A DNA stretch of 64,000 nucleotides from assembly GCF_900109925.1 (NCBI RefSeq), contig NZ_FOBW01000017.1, forward strand, positions 1 through 64,000, in the 5' to 3' direction. The translations under genes and the position numbers were made by a program. The notes beneath the pieces are model-generated. The model was not told the DNA's origin. It worked only from the letters and a program-made list of their open reading frames with translations, and made no database searches. Numbering within the stretch: position 1 is the first letter of the stretch; each line of letters begins with the position of its first letter. This document shows positions 1 to 8,813 of the stretch, one piece after another. The DNA is from Mesobacillus persicus (GTDB lineage Bacteria; Bacillota; Bacilli; Bacillales; Cytobacillaceae).

Positions 1-69
1 CGCTCGACTTGCATGTATTAGGCACGCCGCCAGCGTTCGTCCTGAGCCAGGATCAAACTCTCCAATAAA
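1..69 (-). rRNA. rrs: 16S ribosomal RNA, 5' end (partial)
   Basis: Read on the minus strand this begins TTTATTGGAGAGTTTGATCC and continues through the universal 27F primer site and the GACGAACGCTGGCGGCG block to ATGCAAGTCGAGCG, which is the start of bacterial 16S rRNA. Only about the first 69 nucleotides lie in the window; the gene runs off the left edge. The start is set by similarity to the Bacillus mature 5' end. The tandem promoters upstream confirm that this is the head of an rrn operon. Confidence 0.97.
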
Positions 70-215
70 GAGTGATTAGCTCATAAAATAAAACGTTGGC
101 TCATGTTCTCTATATAATAGAAGATACATGATAAATATTGTTTGTTGACGCTTGTTTGTTTAGTTTTCAAAGAACAATTTTAGTAGTCACATCACTTATC
201 GAAGCGACAAATATT
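70..215 (-). other. rrn leader with boxA-type antitermination region
   Basis: This transcribed leader lies between the P2 promoter and the mature 16S 5' end. On the minus strand it holds TTGTTCTTTGAAAACTA at about 161-178, the phrase typical of Bacillus 16S leaders and associated with boxA antitermination and RNase III processing. No coding sequence is present. Confidence 0.75.
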
Positions 216-244
216 ATCTTAACATAATATTTTGTCTCAGTCAA
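216..244 (-). promoter_or_regulatory. rrn P2 promoter
   Basis: On the minus strand TTGACT (-35, 239-244) and TAAGAT (-10, 216-221) are separated by exactly 17 bp. This is the promoter proximal to the 16S gene, in the tandem arrangement usual for Bacillus rrn operons. Confidence 0.85.
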
Positions 245-293
245 CAGTTATTTATTCTACTCATTTGTTGCCGTATTTCAACGGCGGACTATT

Positions 294-322
294 AATATAT
301 AACAACCAATCGATTTCGTCAA
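294..322 (-). promoter_or_regulatory. rrn P1 promoter
   Basis: On the minus strand TTGACG (-35, 317-322) and TATATT (-10, 294-299) are separated by 17 bp. It lies 78 bp upstream of P2. Bacillus rrn promoters are normally controlled by the initiating nucleotide level; the sequence shows only the sigma-A core elements. Confidence 0.82.
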
Positions 323-470
323 TAACTTTTTTAATAAAGTATTTAAGACATCATTTAAATGTTACCTGCCACCGAAGCAGCTAAGTTAGCTTACCATTCA
401 TTCTGTCAATGAATCAATAGAAATTTTTTACAATCCTATTGATCTGGTTATTAATGTTCCAAATAGACAA

Positions 471-502
471 ACAAAAGCGTGATTCCATAAGAACCACGCT
501 AG
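471..502 (-). terminator. Intrinsic terminator after the NlpC/P60 gene
   Basis: The minus strand has AGCGTG and CACGCT arms around a short loop followed by a T-rich run (TTTTGTTT). It lies about 75 bp past the stop codon of the NlpC/P60 gene and separates it from the rrn promoters. Confidence 0.7.
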
Positions 503-576
503 ATTAGTAGAAAGAGGTAAACCGGCACAAACCGCTTCTATTATATTAAATTGCATGACAAAAGTTTTTTTGTTGT

Positions 577-1737
577 TTAACGTAAGATTCGAGCGGCACT
601 AGAAAATTTAGCTGGTGTATAGCGCGCAATTTTCACGACATCCCCTGTTTGTGGTGCATGGATATATTGACCGTTTCCGATATAAATACCAACATGATAA
701 GCAGGAGAACCATTAAAGACTAAATCTCCTGGCTGCACTTGACTCGGTGAGATTCTTGTCCCTACATTCTGCTGGTCTCTTGATACCCTTGGTAGACTCA
801 TGCCAACTGAATTACGATACACATATTGAACGAAACCTGAGCAATCAAATCCATTTGGTGTTGAACCACCCCATACATATGGAACTCCTAAAAACTGTTT
901 AGCATACGCGATGACATTATTCGCTGCATTTCCGTTGGTTGAACTGGTTGTATCTGCAGGTGGTGCTGGTTGTGAAACAGTGTTTACTGAAGCCGATGAT
1001 TGAGACTGTTGTTGAACTGCTGGTTCAACTTGTTGCACTTCTTGAACCTGTAGAGCTTCTTGTTGTGCTTGTAGAGCCTCTTGAGCCTCTACTTGATCTA
1101 AAGCTGCCTCCTGGCTTTGTAGCATATCTTGGAGGGCTTTTAGTTCACTTTCAATAGTCTTTTTCGCTTCTTCAATCCCTTTTTGTTCAGAAGCTAATTC
1201 AGCTTCGTTCTTTTTTAATTGCTCAAGTGCTTTAAGTAGCTCTTCCTCAGCATCCTTTAATTCTTGTTGTTTTTCTTTTAGACCATCCATAAGATCTGCA
1301 TCACTACTCATAATTTGTGAAATGGCAGTGAAGCGAGTGAAAAACTCTGAAAAGCTATCAGATGAGAGCAAAAATTCTGCGTAGGTGATAACAGACTGTT
1401 GCCCGTCCAACTGTAGGCTTTTTAATCGCTCAGAGAATACTGCAGCATGGGCATCTAAGTCCTTTTGTGACTTTTCAATTTCGCTCTCTGTTGTTTCAAT
1501 TTTTCCTTGTTGCGTTTCTATTTGATCGTTTAGTTGTTGACTTTTCTCCATCGCTAGGATGATTTGGTTATCTAGTTTTTGGATCTTTGTTTGAAGGTCA
1601 TCGATTTGTGATTGTGTGGTAGCAATTTGTGATTCGATCACTACAGATTCATCTGGGCTTGCGTATGTAGGCGTTGCTTGAATTATCGTGAATAGAACAG
1701 CTGCTGATATCGTTGTTTTTATTACTTTATTTATCAT
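577..1737 (-). CDS. Secreted NlpC/P60 peptidoglycan endopeptidase with coiled-coil domain (CwlO/PcsB-like)
   Basis: The 386-residue protein has an N-terminal signal peptide (about residues 1-26, ending TYA), a long Gln/Glu-rich coiled coil at about 28-230 of the CwlO/PcsB type, a low-complexity Gln/Ser/Pro linker and a C-terminal NlpC/P60 domain. The catalytic Cys299 lies in FDCSGF, with His348 in YHVGIYIG and His360 as the other catalytic positions. In the family such enzymes cut D-gamma-glutamyl-meso-DAP bonds in wall peptides during growth, and the coiled coil mediates activation by FtsEX-like complexes. The ATG is preceded by AGAGGAG. It is a single gene with its own terminator. Assignment as CwlO rather than a paralogue is inferred. 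Confidence 0.88.
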   Translation of the reverse strand: MINKVIKTTISAAVLFTIIQATPTYASPDESVVIESQIATTQSQIDDLQTKIQKLDNQIILAMEKSQQLNDQIETQQGKIETTESEIEKSQKDLDAHAAVFSERLKSLQLDGQQSVITYAEFLLSSDSFSEFFTRFTAISQIMSSDADLMDGLKEKQQELKDAEEELLKALEQLKKNEAELASEQKGIEEAKKTIESELKALQDMLQSQEAALDQVEAQEALQAQQEALQVQEVQQVEPAVQQQSQSSASVNTVSQPAPPADTTSSTNGNAANNVIAYAKQFLGVPYVWGGSTPNGFDCSGFVQYVYRNSVGMSLPRVSRDQQNVGTRISPSQVQPGDLVFNGSPAYHVGIYIGNGQYIHAPQTGDVVKIARYTPAKFSSAARILR

Positions 1738-1974
1738 TACAGAATCTCCTCTTGTTTCCTAGCATTCATTTTTAATATAAACCTAGTTTATCTTTCCAGA
1801 TGACTAAAAAACAATATAATAGTAGATAATGTAATATAATTGTAATTTTATGTAGAAATTTCTGTCACACTTTTAGTTGCTAGATTCAAGAATTATTTAT
1901 CCCTGGCCTGCTCTACTTTCATATCTCTCCTAATAAACTACTACCAACCTTTCTCTCCTTTTAATTAAAATAAC

Positions 1975-2010
1975 AAAAAGACGTTGTTTACACTCCCAAC
2001 GTCTTTTTTT
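1975..2010 (-). terminator. Bidirectional intrinsic terminator
   Basis: The arms AAAGACGTTG and CAACGTCTTTTTTT form a hairpin with poly-T in both orientations. It lies 46 bp beyond the enoyl-CoA hydratase stop codon and serves that minus-strand gene. Confidence 0.8.
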
Positions 2011-2055
2011 GCATGCTTATCAAATATTCTAATCTACTAACTCACCCTATCTAGA

Positions 2056-2844
2056 CTACTCTCCTCGAAACACCGGTTTCCTCTTCTCGGCAAAGGCTTT
2101 TACTCCTTCTTGGACGTCTTTTGTTCCAAAACATACTTTGATTGAACTATACTCTTGTTTTAGAATCGTTGTAAGATCCACATCAGGGCTTGCAGCTAGT
2201 AATCTTTTTGAAAGGGTCATGGCCACAGGTGGTCCTTCCGCTAATTCTCTAGCGAAATTCATCACTCTTGCCTGAAATTCATCATCCGGGAAAATTCCAT
2301 TTACCAACCCGATTCGTTCAGCCTCTTCAGGATGGATGTCCCGACCTGTATAAATTAACTCTGCCGCTTTTGCACTTCCGACTAACCGCGGTAAGAAATA
2401 GGTCATTCCCGCATCAGGACTAAGGCCACGACGAATATACCCGGCTGTTACCCTTGCACCCTCAGCCATGAACCGCATGTCGCAAGCTAAGGCCAATGCC
2501 AGTCCTGCGCCGGCAGCGATCCCATTGATGGCAGCGATGACTGGTTTGTCACAATGAACAATTCCTAACGCTTGATGACCTACCCAGCCCAAGTCATCTA
2601 ATTGCTTATGACGGGAATCAGTGGATCGATCTCTCTTCGCATAGTCAGACAGGTCGAGACCTGCACAGAAACCTCGCCCACTTCCTGTTATCACAATCAC
2701 ACGGACTTCATCATCAGCCGATGCATCCCTAATCGCTTGAATAATCTCTGTACTCAGTTGATCATTGACCGCATTTAAACGCTCAGGTCTGTTGAGTGTT
2801 AAGGTGCGTACCCCATTTTCTGTGTTCACGATAATATGCTCCAT
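2056..2844 (-). CDS. Enoyl-CoA hydratase/isomerase family protein
   Basis: The 262-residue protein has the crotonase fold signature throughout: the RPERLNAVN segment, the oxyanion-hole region GRGFCAGLDL at about 57-66, and the second hole segment AAINGIAAGAGLALALACD at about 103-121. Length equals the family norm. It is predicted to hydrate or isomerise an enoyl-CoA in fatty acid or aromatic acid breakdown; the exact substrate cannot be read from sequence. GAGGAGG lies 7 bp before the ATG. The next upstream gene on the same strand (MBL hydrolase) carries a FadR-like operator, which suggests but does not prove a fatty-acid context. Confidence 0.87.
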   Translation of the reverse strand: MEHIIVNTENGVRTLTLNRPERLNAVNDQLSTEIIQAIRDASADDEVRVIVITGSGRGFCAGLDLSDYAKRDRSTDSRHKQLDDLGWVGHQALGIVHCDKPVIAAINGIAAGAGLALALACDMRFMAEGARVTAGYIRRGLSPDAGMTYFLPRLVGSAKAAELIYTGRDIHPEEAERIGLVNGIFPDDEFQARVMNFARELAEGPPVAMTLSKRLLAASPDVDLTTILKQEYSSIKVCFGTKDVQEGVKAFAEKRKPVFRGE

Positions 2845-3056
2845 ATGTATTCCTCCTCAAATGATTAATATATATTTCTATAAAAGATGATTCGCCTTAT
2901 TGAGTTCTAGTTTTACACTCCTCCGTGAATCACCCCCTTAAAATAAAAGCAGCAATAGGATTTTTCCGGATAGCACTACTGGACTTTCATTAACCACTTA
3001 TAATGGTCGGCCCGCATCTTCATAGAAATTCGACTCCCTTATGTGACCCTATCATT

Positions 3057-3884
3057 CTATGAAATAAGCTTTTTATCATGCTGTTGGATAATCGACTGTA
3101 TAATATGACCTGAGTGCCATTCACCTGAAGAAAATACGGTAATTGGATATTTTTTAGGAAACAATGTAGCGGTAATCTCTTCTGTTGACTTTCCTTCGTC
3201 GTACAATTTTAAAATATTTCCTTCGAGATCCAATAAATAATCCAATTTTCTCTTTAAAGAGTTTCGACCATCGCTCAAGTAACCTGCATGACTACAAAAA
3301 ACATCTTCAAAATCATAGGTTAAGACTTCTTTTAAGGAGTTGATAATCACAGGAACATTTTCCTCCTTCAGAACGACCTTTGTCTTTTCCTGGCAATAGA
3401 GGTCACCGGTAAAAAGCTGACCTGTTTCCTTATTTAAGAAAGCAAGATGATCAATCGCATGTCCAGGAGTCTTGATGACCTTCCATTCTGCATTTGAAGA
3501 ATGAATAGTTTCCCCAATTGGCTCGGCGTGAAATGGTTTCCGCTTCCCCCAGAAGAATTGTCGATAAAGCGGATAATCAGCCTTCATCGTGCAGTAATCG
3601 AGCTTGATCTCACTCATGAAAAGTGGCAGTTGGAGCTTTTCCTGTAAAAACGCAGCACATCCCGTATGATCTTCATGAAAGTGGGTCATCACGACCTTTT
3701 CAATCGCTAGTTGCTTGAAAAATGGCTGGAATAACTTTTCCAGAGACTTTGCACCTGCATCAATTAATACTCCATCAATAAAAAAGCTATGAACATTTAG
3801 TTTTACACCTCGGAACGATACCGTTCCATTGCCCATATTTACCCCATTGATCGTTTTCTGAGTGAAGTCCTTCTTTAAAAGCAT
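3057..3884 (-). CDS. MBL-fold metallo-hydrolase
   Basis: The 275-residue protein carries the metallo-beta-lactamase zinc signature THFHEDH at about 92-98, followed by KTPGHAIDHL and TGDLYC, which supply the further metal-binding His and Asp. The fold is therefore clear, but its substrate is not: related proteins hydrolyse thioesters or lactones. The C-terminal part is helical, as in the MBL C-terminal associated domain. GGAGGG precedes the ATG. A palindrome matching the Bacillus FadR box lies just upstream, so regulation by fatty acyl-CoA is plausible. Confidence 0.82.
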   Translation of the reverse strand: MLLKKDFTQKTINGVNMGNGTVSFRGVKLNVHSFFIDGVLIDAGAKSLEKLFQPFFKQLAIEKVVMTHFHEDHTGCAAFLQEKLQLPLFMSEIKLDYCTMKADYPLYRQFFWGKRKPFHAEPIGETIHSSNAEWKVIKTPGHAIDHLAFLNKETGQLFTGDLYCQEKTKVVLKEENVPVIINSLKEVLTYDFEDVFCSHAGYLSDGRNSLKRKLDYLLDLEGNILKLYDEGKSTEEITATLFPKKYPITVFSSGEWHSGHIIQSIIQQHDKKLIS

Positions 3885-3917
3885 AGATTCCCTCCTTTTA
3901 CATTACGCAACGTAAAA

Positions 3918-3935
3918 TGAATGGCTATTCATTCA
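3918..3935 (-). promoter_or_regulatory. FadR-like TetR-family operator
   Basis: TGAATGGCTATTCATTCA matches the Bacillus FadR operator consensus TGAATGAMTANTCATTCA with one mismatch. It lies 34 bp upstream of the MBL hydrolase start. A second imperfect palindrome (TTTTAC...GTAAAA) sits next to it at 3896-3917. No fadR gene is in the window. The rest of 3885-4211 shows no gene. Confidence 0.55.
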
Positions 3936-4211
3936 TTATTTGCACAACTTAAACTTTGTCGCCGCTTTCCACTTGAAGATAAGTTCATTTAGTAGAATTT
4001 AGAATATTTAAATTATAACATGTAAAACGGTTACAAGGATAAGATTTATTTGACGAGTAAATTTAAAGCGAATGCGGTTTTAAAGGGAAATACTTAACAG
4101 ATGAGGCATCAGAATGACAAACAGATGGGAATAGGGTTTAGGTTACAAAGGCCCAGAGATTTTTTAAAAAGCTTAGATTAATTAAAACTCTTAGGCCCTA
4201 ACACACCAAGA

Positions 4212-4523
4212 TTAAAAGTATAAAAATAACATAACGATGAAACTAATTATCGTATACAAAACGGATCCATAAAAAACGGCACCTACATTTGATTTCAGTT
4301 CGGTATCCTTTTGGATTTTCCAAACAGACTCGCTTGCCTCATAGGTGGTTACCTTTGATAATACCCCTCCACTACTATTAAAGAAGAAAAGGATAACAGA
4401 TAACGCTAAGCCAATGAAAAAACTCCACTCACCATATGAGAAAGAAAAGAAAATACTCACACCCCAAACCAATAAACCGATTACCATTGCTGTTACCAGT
4501 GACCAACTAATATTCTTTTTCAC
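4212..4523 (-). CDS. Small membrane protein of unknown function
   Basis: The 103-residue protein has three predicted membrane helices at about 9-27, 31-47 and 81-103, with a polar loop of about 30 residues before the last one. It starts at GTG, supported by GGGAGG 6 bp upstream. Similar three-helix DUF5316-like proteins are common in Bacillus, but the match is by general pattern only. It stands alone between two unrelated genes. Confidence 0.6.
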   Translation of the reverse strand: MKKNISWSLVTAMVIGLLVWGVSIFFSFSYGEWSFFIGLALSVILFFFNSSGGVLSKVTTYEASESVWKIQKDTELKSNVGAVFYGSVLYTIISFIVMLFLYF

Positions 4524-4722
4524 ATTCTCCCTCCCCCGCTACTTCCTACGTATTAACCCGTAAGAAGGTTTCGAATTGTAAAAATTTTCATTCTCCTTTA
4601 AATGGGTTGGTATTCCTTCCGTAGAGAGAAACCTTCTTCACAGAAATAATCTTCAAAGCTTTGAAAATCTTTTAAAATTCGATAGTATAAAAATAGAAAC
4701 TATTTGCATTGGAGGAATAATA

Positions 4723-5163
4723 ATGAAGTTAACGGTGTATTTAGCTGGGCAAATTCATGATAATTGGAGAGATGAAGTCGCGAAGAGAGCGGAGGAAAAG
4801 AATCTCCCATTAACGTTTGTCTCGCCACAAACCAATCATGATCGTTCTGATTCTATCGGCGAGGCTATTCTTGGAGAGCAGCCAGGCAAGTTATATAAAG
4901 ACGATGTCGCCTCTGATATTAACAATTTCCGAACACAGGTGTTAATGCAAAAATCCGATATTGTCATTGCTCTCTTTGGTGAAAAGTACAAGCAGTGGAA
5001 TACGGCCATGGATGCCAGCACGGCAATTGCCATGAATAAACCAACCATCATCATTAGGCCAGAATCATTAATTCACCCATTAAAAGAACTTTCCAACAAG
5101 GCGAATGTCACCGTAGAGACAGTTGATCAGGCATTGGATGTTATTGGATATATTTACGAATAG
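4723..5163 (+). CDS. ytoQ: YtoQ family protein
   Basis: The 146-residue protein resembles Bacillus YtoQ, a conserved cytoplasmic protein of unknown function. Visible hallmarks are the N-terminal LTVYLAGQIHDNWR strand-turn, the segment SPQTNHDRSDSIGE, and KSDIVIALFGEKYKQWNTAMD, which is like nucleoside 2-deoxyribosyltransferase folds. That fold relation is inference. GGAGGA lies 7 bp before the ATG. It is a single gene facing away from the membrane protein. Confidence 0.85.
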   Translation: MKLTVYLAGQIHDNWRDEVAKRAEEKNLPLTFVSPQTNHDRSDSIGEAILGEQPGKLYKDDVASDINNFRTQVLMQKSDIVIALFGEKYKQWNTAMDASTAIAMNKPTIIIRPESLIHPLKELSNKANVTVETVDQALDVIGYIYE

Positions 5164-5298
5164 GATGCTCAGATCTTAGCTACATCCGCTTAACCTCTAC
5201 GAAAATGGCTTGGTTCAGCTATTTCGATAAGATAAAAATTTACAAAGCCTACATGTTTGTAGGCTTTTTTCATACAATTCTTTTAGAGGTGATGAAAA

Positions 5299-5739
5299 AT
5301 GGCACGAGTAAAATATACCGACAGCGACGTTGATTTAGTGGCAAGGATGATGAGGGCAGAAGCCGAAGGGGAAGGAAAGCAAGGAATGTTAATGGTAGGA
5401 AATGTCATTGTTAATCGACTTAAGGCGGATTGCTTAGACTTTAGAGAGTTAAAAACCATTTCCCATGTGATTTATCAAATCCAAGGAGGAAATTATTCTT
5501 TTGAAGCTGTCCAAAAAGGAAATGTTTTTTATAACCGAGCAAGAGCTGCTGAAAAAAGGTTAGCCAAACAGACTTTAGACTATTGGCGCGAACATCCTTC
5601 TAAACATGCCCTTTGGTATTTTAATCCGTATGCTCCATGTCCCCCTACATGGTACAATCAACCATTCACAGGGCAATATAAACAACATTGTTATTATGAA
5701 CCAATTGCTAATACTTGCGAAGGTGCCTATAGATTTTAA
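5299..5739 (+). CDS. cwlJ: Spore cortex-lytic cell wall hydrolase CwlJ
   Basis: The 146-residue protein has the Hydrolase_2 (SleB/CwlJ) domain over its whole length, with no signal peptide, as is typical for CwlJ, which is deposited with the spore coat. The conserved acidic residues of MMRAEAEGEG (Glu21, Glu23) and the blocks GNVIVNR and ALWYFNPYAPCPPTW are present. In Bacillus CwlJ degrades spore cortex muramic-lactam peptidoglycan during germination, usually with GerQ. GAGGTG precedes the ATG. Its presence shows that the organism forms endospores. Confidence 0.93.
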   Translation: MARVKYTDSDVDLVARMMRAEAEGEGKQGMLMVGNVIVNRLKADCLDFRELKTISHVIYQIQGGNYSFEAVQKGNVFYNRARAAEKRLAKQTLDYWREHPSKHALWYFNPYAPCPPTWYNQPFTGQYKQHCYYEPIANTCEGAYRF

Positions 5740-5767
5740 AAAATCCCCACACATTGTGGGGATTTTT
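5739..5767. terminator. Bidirectional terminator between cwlJ and the aldehyde dehydrogenase gene
   Basis: The inverted repeat AAAATCCCCAC / GTGGGGATTTTT around a 5-base loop serves converging genes on both strands. Confidence 0.9.
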
Positions 5768-5846
5768 ATCATTAACCAAACATTCCTGGTTTACGTTTCT
5801 TCTATAGAAGATTACTTTCGTCCAACTAGTCTGAGAAACGAATTCC

Positions 5847-7238
5847 CTATAAATCTCCGATTGAGAGATACTTAGTCTCCAAATATGGCTCAATTCCTTC
5901 AACGCCACCTTCGCGACCTAGACCACTTTCCTTCATACCCCCAAATGGTACATGCGCAGCAGATGGAGCGCCGTCATTCCAGCCAACAATCCCAAAGTCT
6001 AAATTTTCGTGTAAGTAGGTTCCGGTTTTATAGTTGTTAGTGAAGAAATAAGCAGCAAGCCCGTACGGAGTCCCATTGGCAATCTCTACTGCTTCCTCAA
6101 GTTCTTTAAAACTGATGAGGGGTGCGACAGGTCCAAAGGTTTCCTCTTGGGTAATCTTCATATTTAGGTTAACGTTTTTCAATACCGTTGGATAGACAAA
6201 GAAATAGCCTTTATCTTCATTGATGTTAAACTCATTCCCAACAAGCACTTCTGCTCCATGATCAACCGCATCACGGATCTGCGCAACGATTTTGGAGTAG
6301 CCTTTTTGATTGATGATTGGCCCTACGTCCGTATCTTTGTCTAAACCGTTTCCAACTTTCAATTTTTTTACTTCGGCCGTTAATTTAGCGGCGAACTCTT
6401 CGATTACATTTTCATGGACAAGGATTCGATTAGCACATACGCATGTCTGCCCTGCGTTGCGATATTTAGATGCGATTGTTTGGGCAACAGCAAAATCTAG
6501 GTCCGCATCCTCGGCGATAATCAGAGGGGCATGACCGCCTAATTCCATCGTGACATGCTTGACTGTATTAGCACTATTTTTAATAAGAGATTTCCCTACC
6601 GGTGTAGAGCCAGTAAAGGTAATTTTCCGTACATACTCACTACTTGTGAATAATTCACCGACTTCTTTTCCATCGCCAATGACAAATTGAACCGCGTCAG
6701 TCGGAAACCCAACCTCATGCGCAAGCTGAATTAATCTTATCGTTGTTAACGGGGTGTCCTCCGCAGGCTTCACAATAAAGGTACACCCTGCCGCTAAAGC
6801 TGGTGCCGCCTTTCTTGTCATCATTGCTGCCGGGAAATTCCATGGCGTGATGGCAGCAACTAATCCGACAGGGTGCTTCGTAATAATGATTCGCTTTGAT
6901 TCGGTATGGGATGGGATTGTGCGGCCATAAATGCGCTTCGCTTCCTCTGCGTACCAATCAATATAGCTTGTGGCATAGTCGACTTCACCCAAGGATTCCT
7001 TCAATGGTTTCCCGTTTTCAAGCGTCATCACTTCAGCTATTTCCGCTTTATGCTCTTGAATTTTATCTGACCATTTCCTCAATAAATTCGAACGTTCATG
7101 GGCATTTACCTTGGACCATTTTTTAAAGCCTTCATGGCCTGTTTTCAACGCTTGGAGGATCTCTTCTTCCGTATTTACTCTCACCTCTGAAATGAACTCC
7201 CCTGTGGCAGGGTTGGTTACTTTAAACGTATTTGCCAT
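5847..7238 (-). CDS. gabD: NAD(P)-dependent succinate-semialdehyde-type aldehyde dehydrogenase
   Basis: The 463-residue protein is a full aldehyde dehydrogenase. It has the TPWNFP cofactor segment at about 131-136, FTGSTPVGK at about 208-216, the general base Glu232 in MELGGHAP and the catalytic Cys266 in [11 protein letters not shown]. The CxC arrangement around the nucleophile and overall similarity point to the GabD (succinate semialdehyde to succinate) group, which belongs to GABA degradation. No gabT or gabR is nearby, so the substrate is inferred. GAGGTGG lies 5 bp before the ATG. Confidence 0.85.
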   Translation of the reverse strand: MANTFKVTNPATGEFISEVRVNTEEEILQALKTGHEGFKKWSKVNAHERSNLLRKWSDKIQEHKAEIAEVMTLENGKPLKESLGEVDYATSYIDWYAEEAKRIYGRTIPSHTESKRIIITKHPVGLVAAITPWNFPAAMMTRKAAPALAAGCTFIVKPAEDTPLTTIRLIQLAHEVGFPTDAVQFVIGDGKEVGELFTSSEYVRKITFTGSTPVGKSLIKNSANTVKHVTMELGGHAPLIIAEDADLDFAVAQTIASKYRNAGQTCVCANRILVHENVIEEFAAKLTAEVKKLKVGNGLDKDTDVGPIINQKGYSKIVAQIRDAVDHGAEVLVGNEFNINEDKGYFFVYPTVLKNVNLNMKITQEETFGPVAPLISFKELEEAVEIANGTPYGLAAYFFTNNYKTGTYLHENLDFGIVGWNDGAPSAAHVPFGGMKESGLGREGGVEGIEPYLETKYLSIGDL

Positions 7239-7316
7239 TTACTCCACCTCGTTACGATTCATCTTTTATAGGTTATATTCTCCTCATCACGAGTATCATC
7301 CTTCTACTTCTTAGCT

Positions 7317-8381
7317 TTATAATAAGGATATGTTGAACTTCTCGATTAAATCTTTAAAAGCTGGCCTTGTATTGCCATCTCGTCCAACGACCGCCTCTGC
7401 TGTGACTAATGAATTCAAGACAGCTTCCTCTGTTGCTTCTCCTACCGCGCGAAAAGCCAAATCGATGTCTTCTTCATGAATCATCGGCAAGGTAAGACAT
7501 TGGTTCGGTTTCTCATGGGGAATTTTTGTTGCTGTTGAAAACCCGATAACGATCTCGCCACTACCGTTAGTTATCATAGAGCCCGTTCGGGACAATCCGG
7601 TGACAGACCGTTTAATGATTCGGTTTAGCTGTCTTTCCGATACTGGCAAATCAGTCGCAACGATGATCATAACTGATCCTTTATCCTCTTCTTTATAGGA
7701 ATCGAGGATGGCTTCTTTTAATTCTTGACCGACCATCTTCCCGTTGACGCGAAGATCACTTAAGATTCCAAAGTTCGACAATACCAACACACCGATTGTG
7801 TACGTCCCATGTGATAATTCCACTAATCGGGAGGCAGAACCAATCCCCCCTTTTAACGAATAGCAAAGCATCCCTGTCCCGGCACCGACACTTCCCTCTT
7901 TGAATTCCATTGAGGCATTTTCTAATGCTTGAAAAATATCTTCAGACTTTACATGCTTGGCTCTAACATCATTTAAAAACATATCATTGCATTCCCCAAT
8001 GATTGGATTAACCGTACCGGTCGTACGGCCAATCTCAGGGTTGCGCTCTAACATGTAATCAATTAATGCATCAGCAGCGGTCCCAACATTTAACGTATTC
8101 GTTAATAAAATCGGCGTTTCTAAGGTACCTAACTCGGCCATTTGTATCGTCCCCATCGTTTTCCCGAACCCGTTGATCACATGACTTGAAGCAATCAATC
8201 TCTCTTTAAAAAGATTGCCTTGATGCGGCAAGATGGCTGTAACTCCTGTTTGCCTGTTCTGATCGCTTAACGTCACATGACCAACGGTGACTCCTTCTAC
8301 ATCAGTAATCGCATTGTTTTTCCCTGTCTCCAAACGGCCGATTTTGACCCCATAATCTCTTATTCTCTTTTGATTGAACAT
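7317..8381 (-). CDS. P1 family peptidase (DmpA-like aminopeptidase)
   Basis: The 354-residue protein begins with DYGVKIGRLETGKNNAITDVEGVTVGHVT, the usual head of family S58/P1 (DmpA, BapA). The block GSVGAGTGM and KGGIGSASR surround the autoprocessing site that yields the new N-terminal Ser nucleophile in family members. Members are self-cleaving N-terminal nucleophile aminopeptidases acting on D- or beta-amino acid peptides. AAGGAGAGG precedes the ATG. It is on the same strand as the aldehyde dehydrogenase with a 78-bp gap, so cotranscription is possible. Confidence 0.83.
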   Translation of the reverse strand: MFNQKRIRDYGVKIGRLETGKNNAITDVEGVTVGHVTLSDQNRQTGVTAILPHQGNLFKERLIASSHVINGFGKTMGTIQMAELGTLETPILLTNTLNVGTAADALIDYMLERNPEIGRTTGTVNPIIGECNDMFLNDVRAKHVKSEDIFQALENASMEFKEGSVGAGTGMLCYSLKGGIGSASRLVELSHGTYTIGVLVLSNFGILSDLRVNGKMVGQELKEAILDSYKEEDKGSVMIIVATDLPVSERQLNRIIKRSVTGLSRTGSMITNGSGEIVIGFSTATKIPHEKPNQCLTLPMIHEEDIDLAFRAVGEATEEAVLNSLVTAEAVVGRDGNTRPAFKDLIEKFNISLL

Positions 8382-8813
8382 TATGCCTCTCCTTTTTGTG
8401 TTTGCTGTGTTATATACCTGGATGTTGATTTCCGCTCCAATGACCTTTAACAGCCTTTATGTAAAAACCACCACTAAGTTTTGCGAACCCATTAAATGAA
8501 TAAACCTTAAATTCCCGAATAAGTCTCTATAAAAGTACACATAAAACCAGTGTAGTTACTTCTCTTCCATCAGCCGGGTTGAAAATGGAAGCAGAAGAAC
8601 CGTCCCCATCGTTTTTTTGAATAGGTTTCCACTTGTTCGATAGGAAAAATAAATACAATAAAACTTTGAAAACTTACAATAATCGACAAAATTTACGCTA
8701 TACTATCTAGTAGAATTGTAGTAGTAGTTTAATCATATAGTAAAGTAATTGTAATCTTAGATAAAAAGAGCAAAGAGCAAAATCTTTACTGAAGGTTGTG
8801 TGGGGGGATTTGT
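8382..8813. other. Intergenic region with a short remnant of the GC-rich repeat
   Basis: No gene is visible. TTGATTTCCGCTCC at 8425-8438 equals the terminal phrase of the GC-rich dispersed repeat found complete at 20.4, 24.4 and 31.0 kb, so this is probably a deleted copy. The stretch holds the promoter of the L,D-transpeptidase gene, but I could not fix its -35 and -10. Confidence 0.45.

Noticed and set aside
939-1157. Open frame on the plus strand over the NlpC/P60 gene
   Set aside because: It is antisense to the Gln/Glu-rich coiled-coil and linker region, which gives a long Leu/Val-rich frame by composition. It has no ribosome binding site.
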